64,000 nucleotides of DNA from Vicinamibacterales bacterium (GTDB taxonomy: Bacteria > Acidobacteriota > Vicinamibacteria > Vicinamibacterales > UBA8438): NCBI GenBank assembly GCA_958296065.1, contig CATQHX010000003.1:1-64000 (forward strand), given 5' to 3'. Both the position numbers and the translations under genes were made by a program. Below are positions 44,652 through 53,549 of the stretch, one piece after another (the first letter of the stretch is position 1; the number at the start of each line of letters is the position of its first letter). The notes beneath the pieces are model-generated. The model was not told the DNA's origin. It worked only from the letters and a program-made list of their open reading frames with translations, and searched no databases.

Positions 44652-45101
44652 ATGGTCTACGCAGGGTTCTGGCTCCGCCTAGCAGCTTGGGTCGTTGACC
44701 AAGTGATTCTCCTCGTCGCTTTGGGTTCTCTTCTGCTTGCCGCCACTCTCATTAGCCCTGCTCTAACGTTGCCGTTTTTCAACTGGCTTGAACAGGATGG
44801 GGCTCCGAATGTCTTCGGTTTCTTCGCCTCTTGGATTTACTATGCCGTGCTGGAAACATCTCCTCTTCAAGCCACGCTTGGAAAGAAGTTGTTCCGCCTT
44901 CGCGTTGCCGACAAATCAGGTAATCGGGTCGGCTTCGGTCGGGCTTCGGGACGCTACTTTGGCAAAATCCTTTCTGGTCTTGCCTTTGGTCTCGGGTTTC
45001 TGAGTGTCGCTTGGTCGCAGCGCAAGCAGGGATGGCACGATTCAATGGCTAACTGTGTCGTCATCAGGGATCTCAAGGGCGGACCCACAACTTCCATCTA
45101 A
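44652..45101 (+). CDS. RDD-family membrane protein
   Basis: 149 aa with the RDD pattern: an N-terminal RLAAWVVDQVILLVA helix carrying the Arg-Asp pair, two further hydrophobic helices (NVFGFFASWIYYAVL; FGKILSGLAFGLGFLSVAW) and the conserved TLGKKLFRLRVAD segment. Such proteins are small inner-membrane proteins, some acting as Na+/H+ antiporters, mostly uncharacterised. Ribosome-binding site AAAGGAG. GC content is visibly lower than in the flanking mobile elements, suggesting imported cargo. The gene ends in a run of TAACTAACTAACTAA. Confidence 0.8.
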   Translation: MVYAGFWLRLAAWVVDQVILLVALGSLLLAATLISPALTLPFFNWLEQDGAPNVFGFFASWIYYAVLETSPLQATLGKKLFRLRVADKSGNRVGFGRASGRYFGKILSGLAFGLGFLSVAWSQRKQGWHDSMANCVVIRDLKGGPTTSI

Positions 45102-45168
45102 CTAACTAACTAAGGCCACTGCCCTCAACTAGTTTGTCACCTGTCGGCTTTCCAGCCATCCTGGAGGC

Positions 45169-46379
45169 ATGAAGCGAGACATCAAGCTGGAAGCGGCCCT
45201 GGTTGCGAAGTATGCCGTGGTTGCTCCCGTGTTGGACGAGCGTAGTCGCCGGCGGTGGGCGGCGGCCGAGTCGCTCGCCATCGGCTACGGCGGCGACGCG
45301 GTGGTTTCGTCGGCTACCGGTCTGGCTCCGGGAGACGATTCGCAGGGGACGCCGGGAGATTGCCCGCGACGAGGCGCCGACGGACCGCATCCGACGCCCT
45401 GGAGGCGGACGGCCCCGCATCCAGCAGTATCAACCCGGCATCCAGGCCGCGCTCGAAGCGCTGGTGGATCCGCTCACGCGCGGCGACCCGACCTCGCCGC
45501 TGCGCTGGACCGGCAAGAATCGCGCGAAGCTGGCGGCGGCGCTGACCGAGCAGGGGTGGCGGGTGAGTTCGACCACTGTGGGCCGGCTGCTGCACCGCCT
45601 GGGCTACCGGCTGCAGTCGCCGCGCAAGCGGCGGGAAGGCGCCACGCATCCGGACCGCAACGCGCAGTTCGAGCACATCAACCAGACCGCGGACAAGCAT
45701 CTTACCGCCGGCCAGCCGGTGATCTCGGTTGACACGAAGAAGAAGGAGCTCGTCGGGAACTTCAAGAACGGCGGGCGGGAATGGCAGCCGAAGGGCACGC
45801 CACCGGCGGTGCTGGTGCATGATTTCCCGACCGACGCCGAGGGCAAGGCGATTCCGTACGGCGTCTACGACATGGCGCGCAACGAAGCCTGGGTGAGCGT
45901 GGGCTGGGACCACGACACGCCGGCGTTCGCGGTGGCGTCGATTCGCCACTGGTGGCATCAGATGGGTTGCGACGTTTACCCCGACGCCACGACCCTGTTC
46001 ATCACGGCCGATACGGGCGGGGGCAACGGGTATCGGTCTCGCGCCTGGAAGCACGAGCTTCAGCAGTTGGCCGACGAGACCGGCCTGACCATCAAGGTGA
46101 GTCATTTTCCACCGGGCACCAGCAAGTGGAACAAGATCGAGCACCGGCTCTTCTGTCACATCACGGCGAACTGGCGCGGCACCCCGCTGACGACGCACGA
46201 GACCATCGTCGACCGCATCGGGAACGTTTGGACAGCAACCGGGCTTTTCAGGTCCGAGCCCAACTTCGACGCCTGGGTATCCTACGGGCGTCAAAATGAC
46301 CAAGGAACAGATGGACGCACTCGCGCTGGTTCCCGATGCGTTTCACGGGGAATGGAATTACAAACTGCTACCCCTATGA
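45169..46379 (+). pseudogene. ISAzo13-type transposase, two frameshifts
   Basis: DDE transposase of the ISAzo13 type. Frame 1 reads MKRDIKLEAALVAKYAVVAP to SSATGLA. One extra C near 45330 shifts into RETIRRGRREIARDEAPTDR and GGGRPRIQQYQPGIQAALEA, then VISVDTKKKELVGNFKNGGR (first Asp region), TLFITADTGGGNGYRSRAWK (second Asp) and PPGTSKWNKIEHRLFCHIT (Glu). An extra G near 46270 shifts again to YPTGVKMTKEQMDAL and FHGEWNYKLLPL. All three catalytic acidic residues remain, but the protein cannot be made without two frameshifts. Inserted between the RDD and J-domain genes. No clear terminal repeats were found. Confidence 0.8.
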
Positions 46380-46416
46380 AGTTGAAGACTTTATATCGAT
46401 CACTGTCCTAATCCGA

Positions 46417-47364
46417 TTATTGTCCGCAGTCCTCTCCTCGTACGGAGATCGCGAAGAGGTATCGCTTCTCTTGCGAATAATACACGAAACGCATATTGGC
46501 GCCTCTGTCCAATAGAGAGTCTCTTGTTCCTGGCGTCGTGCACGCGCCGTTGCGGACTTCCAGCTCCAGTTCTGCGTGAATATCGTTCAAAGTCTGCCTG
46601 TCCAGTTCCGACGCCGGCAACAGTAGCCGGTACACGTACTGAAGTGTGTCTTCCCACGCCATTGCTCCACTGAGCTCCGTGTATTGGTCGATCATCACTG
46701 GAGCTCGGCTGTTAACCTCTGCTGCGATACTCTTGAGGTATTCGACTTCAGGTGGAGATCCAGGCTGTCGGGTCTCGTCGCCTGCGACTCCTGCCGGTGT
46801 GCCGTTCTCGCTGACTCCGGACCGGCCGTTGTCGGCGGGCAATCTGGTCTGCCGTGAACGAGCTTGTTCTATTCCATCCAGTATCATCAGCGCAAACACA
46901 ATACCCGTGCAGACTACCGCTAACGCCCACGCCCACCTCGGTGGTGCTACTGGTTCTGTCTCATGAGGCTTTCCTCCTTCCTGGCTGCCGCCTTGTCTCG
47001 TACGTCCGTGCCGCTGGTCTCTTGTGTACTGCTCTTCCTGGCCTTCCTGGCTGCCGCTTTGTCTCGTACGCTCCTGCCGCTCTTGTCTATCCTGTTGGGC
47101 TCTTTGGCCTTGGTTCCGCGCTTCGGTCCTCGTCCTTTCCTCTTCGTGCGCGGTCGGTCTCGCTGGCCCGTAACTTTGGTGCTCCTCCTCTTCTTGTAGG
47201 CATTTGTACGCCCAGCTGATCTGTCTGAAGATCCATGCGCTCGCGACATCTCCTGGATTCTTGTCAGGATGATGCTTCATTGCGAGCTGACGGTACGCAG
47301 ATCTGATGTCCTTCGGCGATGCGTCTCGTGGTATGCCGAGCACTTCGTACGGGTCTGGTGTCAT
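46417..47364 (-). CDS. Membrane-anchored J-domain protein
   Basis: 315 aa. N-terminal J domain (YEVLGIPRDASPKDIRSAYR, HPD at 32-34, PDKNPGDVASAWIFRQISWA) that would stimulate a DnaK ATPase. Residues 60-135 are a charged Gln/Arg/Glu-rich linker with a repeated RQxGSQEG unit. A single transmembrane helix (RWAWALAVVCTGIVFALMIL) at about 143-163 leads to an extracytoplasmic C-terminal domain with two cysteines (NGACTTPG, RGEDCGQ) and no recognised family. The J domain is thus cytoplasmic and the unknown domain periplasmic. Lower GC than the neighbouring IS genes. Intact, so probably island cargo with a function. Confidence 0.85.
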   Translation of the reverse strand: MTPDPYEVLGIPRDASPKDIRSAYRQLAMKHHPDKNPGDVASAWIFRQISWAYKCLQEEEEHQSYGPARPTAHEEERTRTEARNQGQRAQQDRQERQERTRQSGSQEGQEEQYTRDQRHGRTRQGGSQEGGKPHETEPVAPPRWAWALAVVCTGIVFALMILDGIEQARSRQTRLPADNGRSGVSENGTPAGVAGDETRQPGSPPEVEYLKSIAAEVNSRAPVMIDQYTELSGAMAWEDTLQYVYRLLLPASELDRQTLNDIHAELELEVRNGACTTPGTRDSLLDRGANMRFVYYSQEKRYLFAISVRGEDCGQ

Positions 47365-47499
47365 GGCTACTTGCCCACGTCACGAGCCGACGTGTCGCGC
47401 CGTTGACATTCGGCTCGCGGAGCGCGTAGCGTATCACGTTCCGACGGGTGGGTGCGAGCCCTTGTCCAGAGCGGGTGGCGTACCCGCAGGAGGTAACCG

Positions 47500-47740
47500 C
47501 TTCAAGCGACCAGAACGGCTTCCGCGACCCCGAGCGTAGCTCTGCCGTCAGGACGCAGTGCAGGGTCGCGACGACCGTGCTCGGCACGGTAATCAGACGC
47601 CGACTGCGCGCGATCTTCGGCTCGCCGAATCGCGGTTCGGCGCGAGCTCGCTCCAGCGTCTCGACAGCGTCGCAGGTTTCGAGGTCGACAGCGTGCGAGC
47701 GAAACCTTCGCGCCGACGAGGATGTCAGCAGAGGAGGACA
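47500..47740 (-). pseudogene. Possible integrase fragment
   Basis: A minus-strand segment reads AVDLETCDAVETLERARAEP, FGEPKIARSRRLITVPSTVV and ATLHCVLTAEL. The phrase resembles the beta-hairpin of actinobacterial-type tyrosine integrases (PKTxxSRRxxxLP). Neither catalytic box is present. Tentative; the surrounding 47365-47947 holds no other gene. Confidence 0.3.
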
Positions 47741-47947
47741 CAGAAGATCTGCGTCCCGTGCTCGCGCACGAATCGGCCGCCGGACTGGTGGCCGCCCGGC
47801 CGAGCGGAGGATGCTCTCAAGTCCTCGTGCAGCCACGTGCAGCCCCCAAACGGGCGGGACGGAGGTAGCTTGGAGGGTACTCCCCGTTGCATTGCCCTAC
47901 CGCCTGTGTGGACAGCCCCGATTCGCCGAGCTAGAATCGCGGCGAAA

Positions 47948-48500
47948 GATGAGCGACGATGCTTTTCGTATCATCCTCGGCATTGTCGTCTTCGGTGGTG
48001 TTTCTCGATGGGTCTGGAAGCGTACCAAGGATCCAAGAGCGAATCCACTTGGTGGAAACCTGTCGGTCTTGGCTTCGTTGGCGTACTGGGGCTTGGGCGG
48101 TGCAGCGTTCTTCCGGGCAGTGTGTGGTCTGGTTCTGGACATTGATACGACTACGACGGTCGCGGCTGCTGCGGGCTGGCTATTCGTGATCGGAACCTGG
48201 GTTGGGCTACGGTACCCCTATTGGTTCTCGGTCGAAATCCCTGATGACGAGGACTGGTGGGCTGTGGGGAAAGGGACCACGAAACCCGACTATACGAACC
48301 GGCATGGGCAGAAAGTGATCGCGGACACAGGGTTACCGGGCACCGATCACAATCAGACCATACACAAGATGCACTGCGGCGCGTGCGGGAAGACGCACGG
48401 TGCGAACGGCTCCGACTGCTGGCAACGCCGCTGTCCCCATTGCGATCCGAAGAGCACGGGCGTGGATCTGTTGCTGGTCTGCCCGAAGACCGATGACTGA
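47948..48500 (+). CDS. Membrane protein with C-terminal zinc ribbon
   Basis: 183 aa from ATG 47948 (GCGAAAG upstream). Two or three hydrophobic segments (AFRIILGIVVFGGVSRWVW, LASLAYWGLGGAAFFRAVC, VAAAAGWLFVIGTWVGL) are followed by a soluble tail. Its tail has CxxC pairs C143/C146 (MHCGACGKTH) and C162/C165 (RRCPHCDPK), a zinc-ribbon layout. Its last codons overlap the start of the DarT-like gene by 8 bp, so the two are translationally coupled. I do not know the family. It may tether or restrain the toxin-like partner (inference). Confidence 0.7.
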
Positions 48501-49236
48501 CGAGCGGTTGTTCGAGCGATGGCCAAGGCGGCGTCCAACGACCGGGACGTCTTCAGCGACAGCGGCCGCGATTCGACGACGAGTTGCGGATCATGCGATC
48601 ACTCATGTCGTGCACTTTACGCGCGTCGAATCGTTGCGCGGGATCATCTGCGACCGCCAGATCCAGTCCACGAGAGCCTTGCGCGGTCGCGGTATTCGTG
48701 CGTTGGTGAACGATCACTGGCGAATGGACGGCCTCTTGGACTACGTATGTTGTTCTATTGAATACCCGAACGTGATTCTGCTCGACCAATACCGTAAACG
48801 TCACTCGGCACAGGACTGGGTCGTTCTTTCCCTGACTCCAGAGCTTCTCGAATGGCCGTCAACAAGGTTCTCACCAGTCAATGCAGCCAGCAGGGAAGAT
48901 ACGCTGAGCGGTATCGAAGGGTTGGAGGCGATGTTCGCGCCGTGCGTTGGGTCGCCGGGCAGCTTCCAGAATCAACGGCGCCGTGGCCGCTTCCATTTGA
49001 AGAATTGTCCGACCGATCCTCAGGCCGAAGTTCTCATACGAGGGTCCATCCCGGCCTCCGCGATCAACGGCATTAGCGTCGAATCGGATGAGGTCAAGCT
49101 CAGAGTTGACCCCGTGGTCAGGACTTGGCCGATTGACAACGCTGGCGGTTGTTCCGCGAGGCCGACCGTTGATGTGTGCGGCTTTCTATTTGACGCGAAA
49201 GAGCTACCCAAGCATATTCGGGGTTACCGACGGTAG
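48493..49236 (+). CDS. DarT-like ADP-ribosyltransferase (DUF4433)
   Basis: 247 aa. The pattern matches DarT enzymes, which ADP-ribosylate bases in single-stranded DNA with NAD+: ITHVVHFTRVESLRGIICDR (NAD-binding start, HFTR), WRMDGLLDYVCCSIEYPNVI, WVVLSLTPELLEWPSTRFSP with VNAAS, LEAMFAP, and late DPQAEVLIRGSIPASAINGI, whose Glu (about residue 179) corresponds to the catalytic glutamate. DarT normally comes with a macrodomain antitoxin DarG; none is encoded here. The gene overlaps an unrelated membrane zinc-ribbon gene instead. Either a toxin with a different partner or an antiphage effector. DNA as target is inferred from the family. Confidence 0.75.
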   Translation: MTDERLFERWPRRRPTTGTSSATAAAIRRRVADHAITHVVHFTRVESLRGIICDRQIQSTRALRGRGIRALVNDHWRMDGLLDYVCCSIEYPNVILLDQYRKRHSAQDWVVLSLTPELLEWPSTRFSPVNAASREDTLSGIEGLEAMFAPCVGSPGSFQNQRRRGRFHLKNCPTDPQAEVLIRGSIPASAINGISVESDEVKLRVDPVVRTWPIDNAGGCSARPTVDVCGFLFDAKELPKHIRGYRR

Positions 49237-49407
49237 AGGGAGCGGAACCGCTGCGGGTAAGCCAGGGTCGCGTCCCCGGCGACGATTTCACGCCGGCCGA
49301 GCGGGTACCCCGCGCGACTCGCCTACGAAATCGGATGGGGAAAGCCGTACTGCGGATGGCCGTACTCAGCCGCCTGCACGGAATGACCGACGGTGCGGTC
49401 ATGTAGT
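49237..49407. other. No gene; tail of decayed relaxase locus
   Basis: Sequence between the DarT-like gene and the relaxase fragment has no supported coding content. It is where the rest of the relaxase would have continued. Confidence 0.4.
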
Positions 49408-49431
49408 CCTTGCCTTGCCTTGCCTTGCCGG
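49408..49431. repeat. CCTTG pentanucleotide expansion
   Basis: Four tandem CCTTG units followed by CCGG. On the minus strand this is within the relaxase codons for RQGK. Removing two units (10 bp) restores RQGKDYMT, so the tract has expanded by slippage and shifted the frame. Confidence 0.7.
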
Positions 49432-49519
49432 GGCACGTCGAGTCCCGCATCCCTCAGCGCGGCTACGATGTCGGCGCGGTCACGAACGACGCCGTGCTCG
49501 ACGCGCTGCGCCAGCTAGT
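49410..49519 (-). pseudogene. Relaxase gene, distal fragment
   Basis: Continuation of the relaxase interrupted at 53550. After a TAG (Tyr codon changed) it reads LAQRVEHGVVRDRADIVAAL, RDAGLDVPRQGK, the usual segment after the nuclease domain in small plasmid relaxases. It is separated from the proximal fragment by two insertions: the IS1634 element and the three-unit array. The frame then breaks at the CCTTG expansion. Confidence 0.75.
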
Positions 49520-51478
49520 CGGAAGTTTCAGCGGTCATTTGGCCTGAACTCATAGATTCTAAAGGCTTTACGGGGTTCTTGGCGGCTATTATCCGGCGAA
49601 AGGTAGCCATGTGATAGCAGGTTTTTATGTTGTTTTTCCATTGTAATGTCTGTTCCGTAGCGGGATAATGGTATCCATGTATATCGAGAGCGTCCCCAAC
49701 CGCGCCTCTCCCCCGCCATCCTCCTCCGAGAGTCCTTCCGCGACGGCGGCCGCGTCAAGAAGCGAACCCTCGCCAACCTCTCCAAGCTCCCCACCGTTGC
49801 CATCAACGCCCTGCGCCGCATCCTCCGTGGCGAGCGACTCGTCAGTCCCGACGACGCCTTCTCCTGCCTCCGAAGCCTACCCCACGGCCACGTCGCCGCC
49901 GTGCTCGCCACCGTCCGCAAGCTCGGACTCCCCGCCCTGCTCGCCCGAAGCCCCGGCCGCCACCGCGACCTCGTCCTCGCACTGCTCGTCGCCCGCGTCA
50001 TCGACGCGCAGTCGAAGCTCGCCACCGCCCGCGCCCTGACGCCCGAAAGCGCCGTCTCCACGCTCGGGGAGATGCTCGACCTCGGCACCGTCGACCCGAA
50101 GGAGCTGTACGCCGCGATGGACTGGCTCGTCGAGCGCCAGACAGCCATCGAGCAGCGCCTCGCCAAGCGCCACCTCCAGGAACACACCCTGGTGCTCTAC
50201 AACCTGACCTCCAGCTACGTCGAGGGGACGCACTGCGAACTCGCCCAGCGCGGCCACAGCCGCGACCGCAAGAAGGGCACGCTCCAGATCGTCTTCGGTC
50301 TGCTCTGTACGGCCACCGGGTGTCCGGTCGCCGTCGAGGTCTTCGAAGGCTCGACCAGCGACCCCAACACCGTCGCCGCGCAGGTCGACAAGATCCGCAC
50401 CCGATTCGGCCTCCACCGCGTGGTGCTCGTTGGCGACCGCGGGATGCTGACCGCGGCCCGCATCCGCGAGGACCTCGCCAGCGTCGACGGGCTGCGCTGG
50501 ATCACCACGCTGCGCGCACCGACCATCCGCAAGCTGGTCTCTGCCGGCACCGTCACCCCGTCGCTGTTCGACCAACGCGACCTCGCCGAGGTCACCAGCG
50601 AGGATTTCCCCGGCGAGCGGCTCATCGTCTGTCGCAATCCCCTGCTCGCCGCCGAGCGGCAGCGCAAGCGACACGACCTGCTGGCCGCCACCGAGAAAGA
50701 ACTCGAACCCATCGTGGCCGCCACCCGGCGCCGCAACGACCCCCTACGCGGTGCGGCCGACATCGGCATCCGCGTCGGCAAGGTCATCAACCACTACAAG
50801 GTCGCCAAGCACTTCGTCACCACCATCACCGACGAGTCCTTCACCTTTCCCCGCGACGAAGACAAGATCGCCGACGAGCAGCAACTCGACGGGCTCTACA
50901 TCGTCCGTTCCAACGTCGAGTCCGAACAGTTCGATGCCACCCAGACCGTGCGCGCCTACAAGGACCTGGCGAAGGTCGAGCGCGCCTTTCGGTCCCTCAA
51001 GACCGTCGACCTGAAGGTGCGGCCGATCCACCACCGCCGCGCCGACCGGGTGCGGGCTCACGTCCTGTTGTGCATGCTCGCCTACTACGTCGAGTGGCAC
51101 ATGCGTCAGGCCCTCAAGCCGCTCCTGTTCGACGACCACGACCCGGCCGCTGCCGAACAAGAGCGCGCCTCGGTGGTCCAGAAGGCCAAGCGCTCGCCCG
51201 CGGCACGCGCCAAGGCCGCCCGCAAACGCACAGCCGACGACCTCCCCGTGCACAGCTTCCGAACCTTGCTCGCCGACCTCGGCACCCTGACCGCCAACAC
51301 CATGCGGGTGGTCGACGGCGACGCCACCTTCACCATGCTCACCAAGCCGACACCTGGGCAGCAACGCAGCTTCGAGCTGCTGGGAGTCTCCCCGCAAATG
51401 TAGCCAGTACCCAACACCTCGAAACCTATAACTCAAACATCAACAGTGGTTTATGCGCGATCGACCTCGAAACTTCCG
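49520..51478 (+). mobile_element. IS1634-family insertion sequence with 6-bp TSD
   Basis: 1959-bp element with terminal inverted repeats CGGAAGTTTC (49520-49529) and GAAACTTCCG (51469-51478), flanked by direct 6-bp duplications GCTAGT (49514-49519 and 51479-51484). The size, repeat and 5-6-bp duplication fit the IS1634 family. The site lies in the relaxase coding sequence, 6 bp from the three-unit array. Confidence 0.85.
49677..51403 (+). pseudogene. IS1634-family transposase, 5' frameshift
   Basis: DDE transposase of the IS4 superfamily, IS1634 type. ATG 49677 encodes MYIESVPNRASP. One missing C in the following C-run (about 49712) shifts to PAILLRESFRDGGRVKKRTL and SLPHGHVAAVLATVRKLGLP, after which the frame is open to 51403. 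Conserved pieces include VLYNLTSSYVEGTHCEL (first Asp region), VLVGDRGMLTAARI (second) and KVERAFRSLKTVDLKVRPIH (Glu in the YREK-like region). Either recently inactivated or made by frameshifting or from an internal GTG at 49901. Confidence 0.85.
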
Positions 51479-51495
51479 GCTAGTCCCGGATTAGC

Positions 51496-51584
51496 TGCCT
51501 TGTCCGGCCGAACTGCGGATTCTGTACAAACTACGTACTCGTTGGCGGCGCGACTTGCGCCGCTTTCAGGTTTACCTGGTTAGC
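51496..51584. repeat. 89-bp mini-unit A
   Basis: Left end 51496-51535, 28-base interior containing a perfect hairpin GCGGCGC-GACTT-GCGCCGC, right end to 51584. No coding capacity; looks like a non-autonomous derivative of unit B. Identical to mini-unit C at 53461-53549. Confidence 0.85.
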
Positions 51585-51672
51585 TGCCTTGTCCGGCCGA
51601 ACTGCGGATTCTGTACAAACTACGGGCGCGTTGCGATGCGCGGTGCTCGTCGTCGGCCACGGTTGCAGGCGA

Positions 51673-53298
51673 TCAGGCGGCCGCGGCTGAGAGTCCGAGG
51701 GTTGAGCAGAGCGTGTCGAGGGCTCGGTCGACGGTGCGCAGCGCGGCTTCCACGGTGCTCGGGTTCTCGCTACGTGGATTGGGAGCCAGGGTCGGGTCGG
51801 CGAAGATGGGGCCGAGCAGACGGGTGCGGATCTTGACGAGCAACGCGCCGAGCCGCACGCCGTCCGGGGTGAGTCGATAACGCCGAGTGCGACCGACGCG
51901 CTCCGCCAAGCCATGGGCGCGGAGCTTGCCCAGGTCGTAACGAAGCTGACCGAGGGTGTAGTCGTCCTCGTCGAGGCGGTGCCGAGCCACGATGCGTTCG
52001 TGCAGTTGCCGCGTCGTCCAGTCCCCGAGCAGGCCACCGGTGTACAGCAGGTTGTCGAGCAGCCGGATGAGGCGGTCGTCATGCAGCTTGATGCCGGGGA
52101 CGCGGCGCGTCCCGGTCGTCACCGGGGCGGCCAGCGCCGCCAGCGCGCCGCGATCCACGGTGGAATCGAGCAGTTCGGCTTGCTGCGCAAGGTAGCGGTC
52201 GGTCGTGGCGGCCAAGTGCTGCTTGATCGCGGGCAGGTTGTCGAGCTTGCGGCCGATGGCGAGATGGTAGGTGTCGTTCAGGCAGGTCTCGGTGCGCAGC
52301 AGCCGGTCGCCCTTCTCGTACTGCTTGACGTAGGAGCTCTTGTAGTACGCCCGCAGCACCGGGAAGCCCTCATCACGGCGCTCCAGGATGGTCTCGAGCT
52401 TGCCGTGGTAGCGACAGTTGATGCGCCGCCCGAAGAGGTGCCGCGTCTGGGTGGCTCCGCCCAGCGCCACCCCGATCTCGACCGCGCGCTGGAACAGGTC
52501 GTGCAGCCGCGCCCGGCGATGAAAGATCACGTCGCGGGCGAATTCGATCTGGGCCACTGACCACTGGTAGTCGAGCCCGCACGCGGCGCGCTCGCGGGGA
52601 CTGAACCTGGGTGTCAGACGGGAGGTCCAGTAATCGGCGCGCTGTCGCAAGATCTTCTCGTCGAGGCGCTCGGCAACGGCAGTCAACCGGTCGGGGTCGG
52701 CGCAGCGGACGATCGCGTTGTCGTCCTTCTGAAACCGAACGCCGGCGCGACACAGTTCCTGTGCGACGTAGGAGTGTCCGTTCATGAAGCAGCTCACGGT
52801 GAAGGGCAGATACGATGCGACACACAGGCTCATCGGCCCCATGACCGGATCCAGGATGTAGAAGTAGTAGTGGAGGAAGCGCTTGTTGGCACGCGTGATG
52901 ATCCGGTAGTCGTCACCGCTCGGCGGGGCGTGGCGGGGTTCGTAGGAGATGAAGGTCGAGCTCTGTTCCATGCTTTTGAGGATCACGACCACGCCCTTCT
53001 CGCCCCTGAACGCGCGGTAGTAGGGCGCGACGAATTCCTCCTTGCGGGCGCCCTTCGGGGCCGTCAGGATGGGAATCGCTTGCTGCTCCGCATAGCTCTC
53101 CAGCAACGCGCGGTAGCTCGCCGTCCGCCGCGCCAACACGGCCGGCGTGATCCGGGCCTCGCCCCCGATGTCACGGAAGAGATGGACGATGTTCGCCGGG
53201 CGCTGCAGGCGCGGGTAGTAGCCGCGCAGGACGATGCGGTCCCAGCAGGCGTAGCTGAACTGGACGAACCGGCCGAGAAGCTGCAACAATCGGTCCAT
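51673..53298 (-). CDS. Putative transposase-like protein of uncharacterised family
   Basis: 541 aa, intact, ATG 53298 behind AGGA. It has no match that I recognise to a named transposase or recombinase, but the sequence type (RFVQFSYACWDRIVLRGYYP near the start, HYYFYILDPVMGPMSLCVAS, YLPFTVSCFMNGHSYVAQEL, CRYHGKLETILERRDEGFPV, YYKSSYVKQYEKGDRLLRTE) is one I have seen recurring as 'hypothetical protein' in many phyla. The C-terminal ~120 residues look like a winged helix (DYTLGQLRYDLGKLRAHGLA). Possible catalytic residues are the acidic and His/Tyr-rich centre. It is the only gene of unit B, so it is the best candidate for the enzyme that moves it. Confidence 0.7.
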   Translation of the reverse strand: MDRLLQLLGRFVQFSYACWDRIVLRGYYPRLQRPANIVHLFRDIGGEARITPAVLARRTASYRALLESYAEQQAIPILTAPKGARKEEFVAPYYRAFRGEKGVVVILKSMEQSSTFISYEPRHAPPSGDDYRIITRANKRFLHYYFYILDPVMGPMSLCVASYLPFTVSCFMNGHSYVAQELCRAGVRFQKDDNAIVRCADPDRLTAVAERLDEKILRQRADYWTSRLTPRFSPRERAACGLDYQWSVAQIEFARDVIFHRRARLHDLFQRAVEIGVALGGATQTRHLFGRRINCRYHGKLETILERRDEGFPVLRAYYKSSYVKQYEKGDRLLRTETCLNDTYHLAIGRKLDNLPAIKQHLAATTDRYLAQQAELLDSTVDRGALAALAAPVTTGTRRVPGIKLHDDRLIRLLDNLLYTGGLLGDWTTRQLHERIVARHRLDEDDYTLGQLRYDLGKLRAHGLAERVGRTRRYRLTPDGVRLGALLVKIRTRLLGPIFADPTLAPNPRSENPSTVEAALRTVDRALDTLCSTLGLSAAAA

Positions 53299-53460
53299 GA
53301 TCCGGTCCTGTCTGCGTGTTGGCGTTAGTCACTGAACACCAACCTACCGCAGGAGGGCCGGATCCGTCACGCCCTCGCCCGATGCGAACCAGCACGACCG
53401 GACCGACACGCTGCTCCCGTGGGCCGATTCCAGCCCAGCTTTCAGGTTTACCTGGTTAGC

Positions 53461-53549
53461 TGCCTTGTCCGGCCGAACTGCGGATTCTGTACAAACTACG
53501 TACTCGTTGGCGGCGCGACTTGCGCCGCTTTCAGGTTTACCTGGTTAGC
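53461..53549. repeat. 89-bp mini-unit C
   Basis: Identical to 51496-51584 over all 89 bases, in the same orientation, and abutting the right end of unit B. Followed immediately by the ATTAGC duplication and relaxase sequence. Confidence 0.85.

Larger units (their letters stand above)
51496..53549. mobile_element. Three-unit array: mini - full - mini element
   Basis: Unit A (51496-51584, 89 bp), unit B (51585-53460, 1876 bp) and unit C (53461-53549, 89 bp) are directly abutted head to tail. All three begin with the same 40-bp left end (first bases TGCCTTGTCCGGCCGAACTG) and finish with the same 23-bp right end (GCTTTCAGGTTTACCTGG then TTAGC). A and C are identical. The array is flanked by 6-bp direct repeats ATTAGC (51490-51495, 53550-53555) and splits a relaxase gene, whose sequence joins up when the array and one ATTAGC are removed. 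The ends are not inverted repeats of each other. Unit B carries the 541-aa gene. Confidence 0.8.

Noticed and set aside
49528..50674. Minus-strand frames opposite the IS1634 transposase
   Set aside because: Shadows of the transposase gene; no domains.
51496..53549. CRISPR or other repeat-spacer array
   Set aside because: There are only three left ends, the two short units are identical throughout, and the middle unit is 1.9 kb with a gene; no variable spacers.
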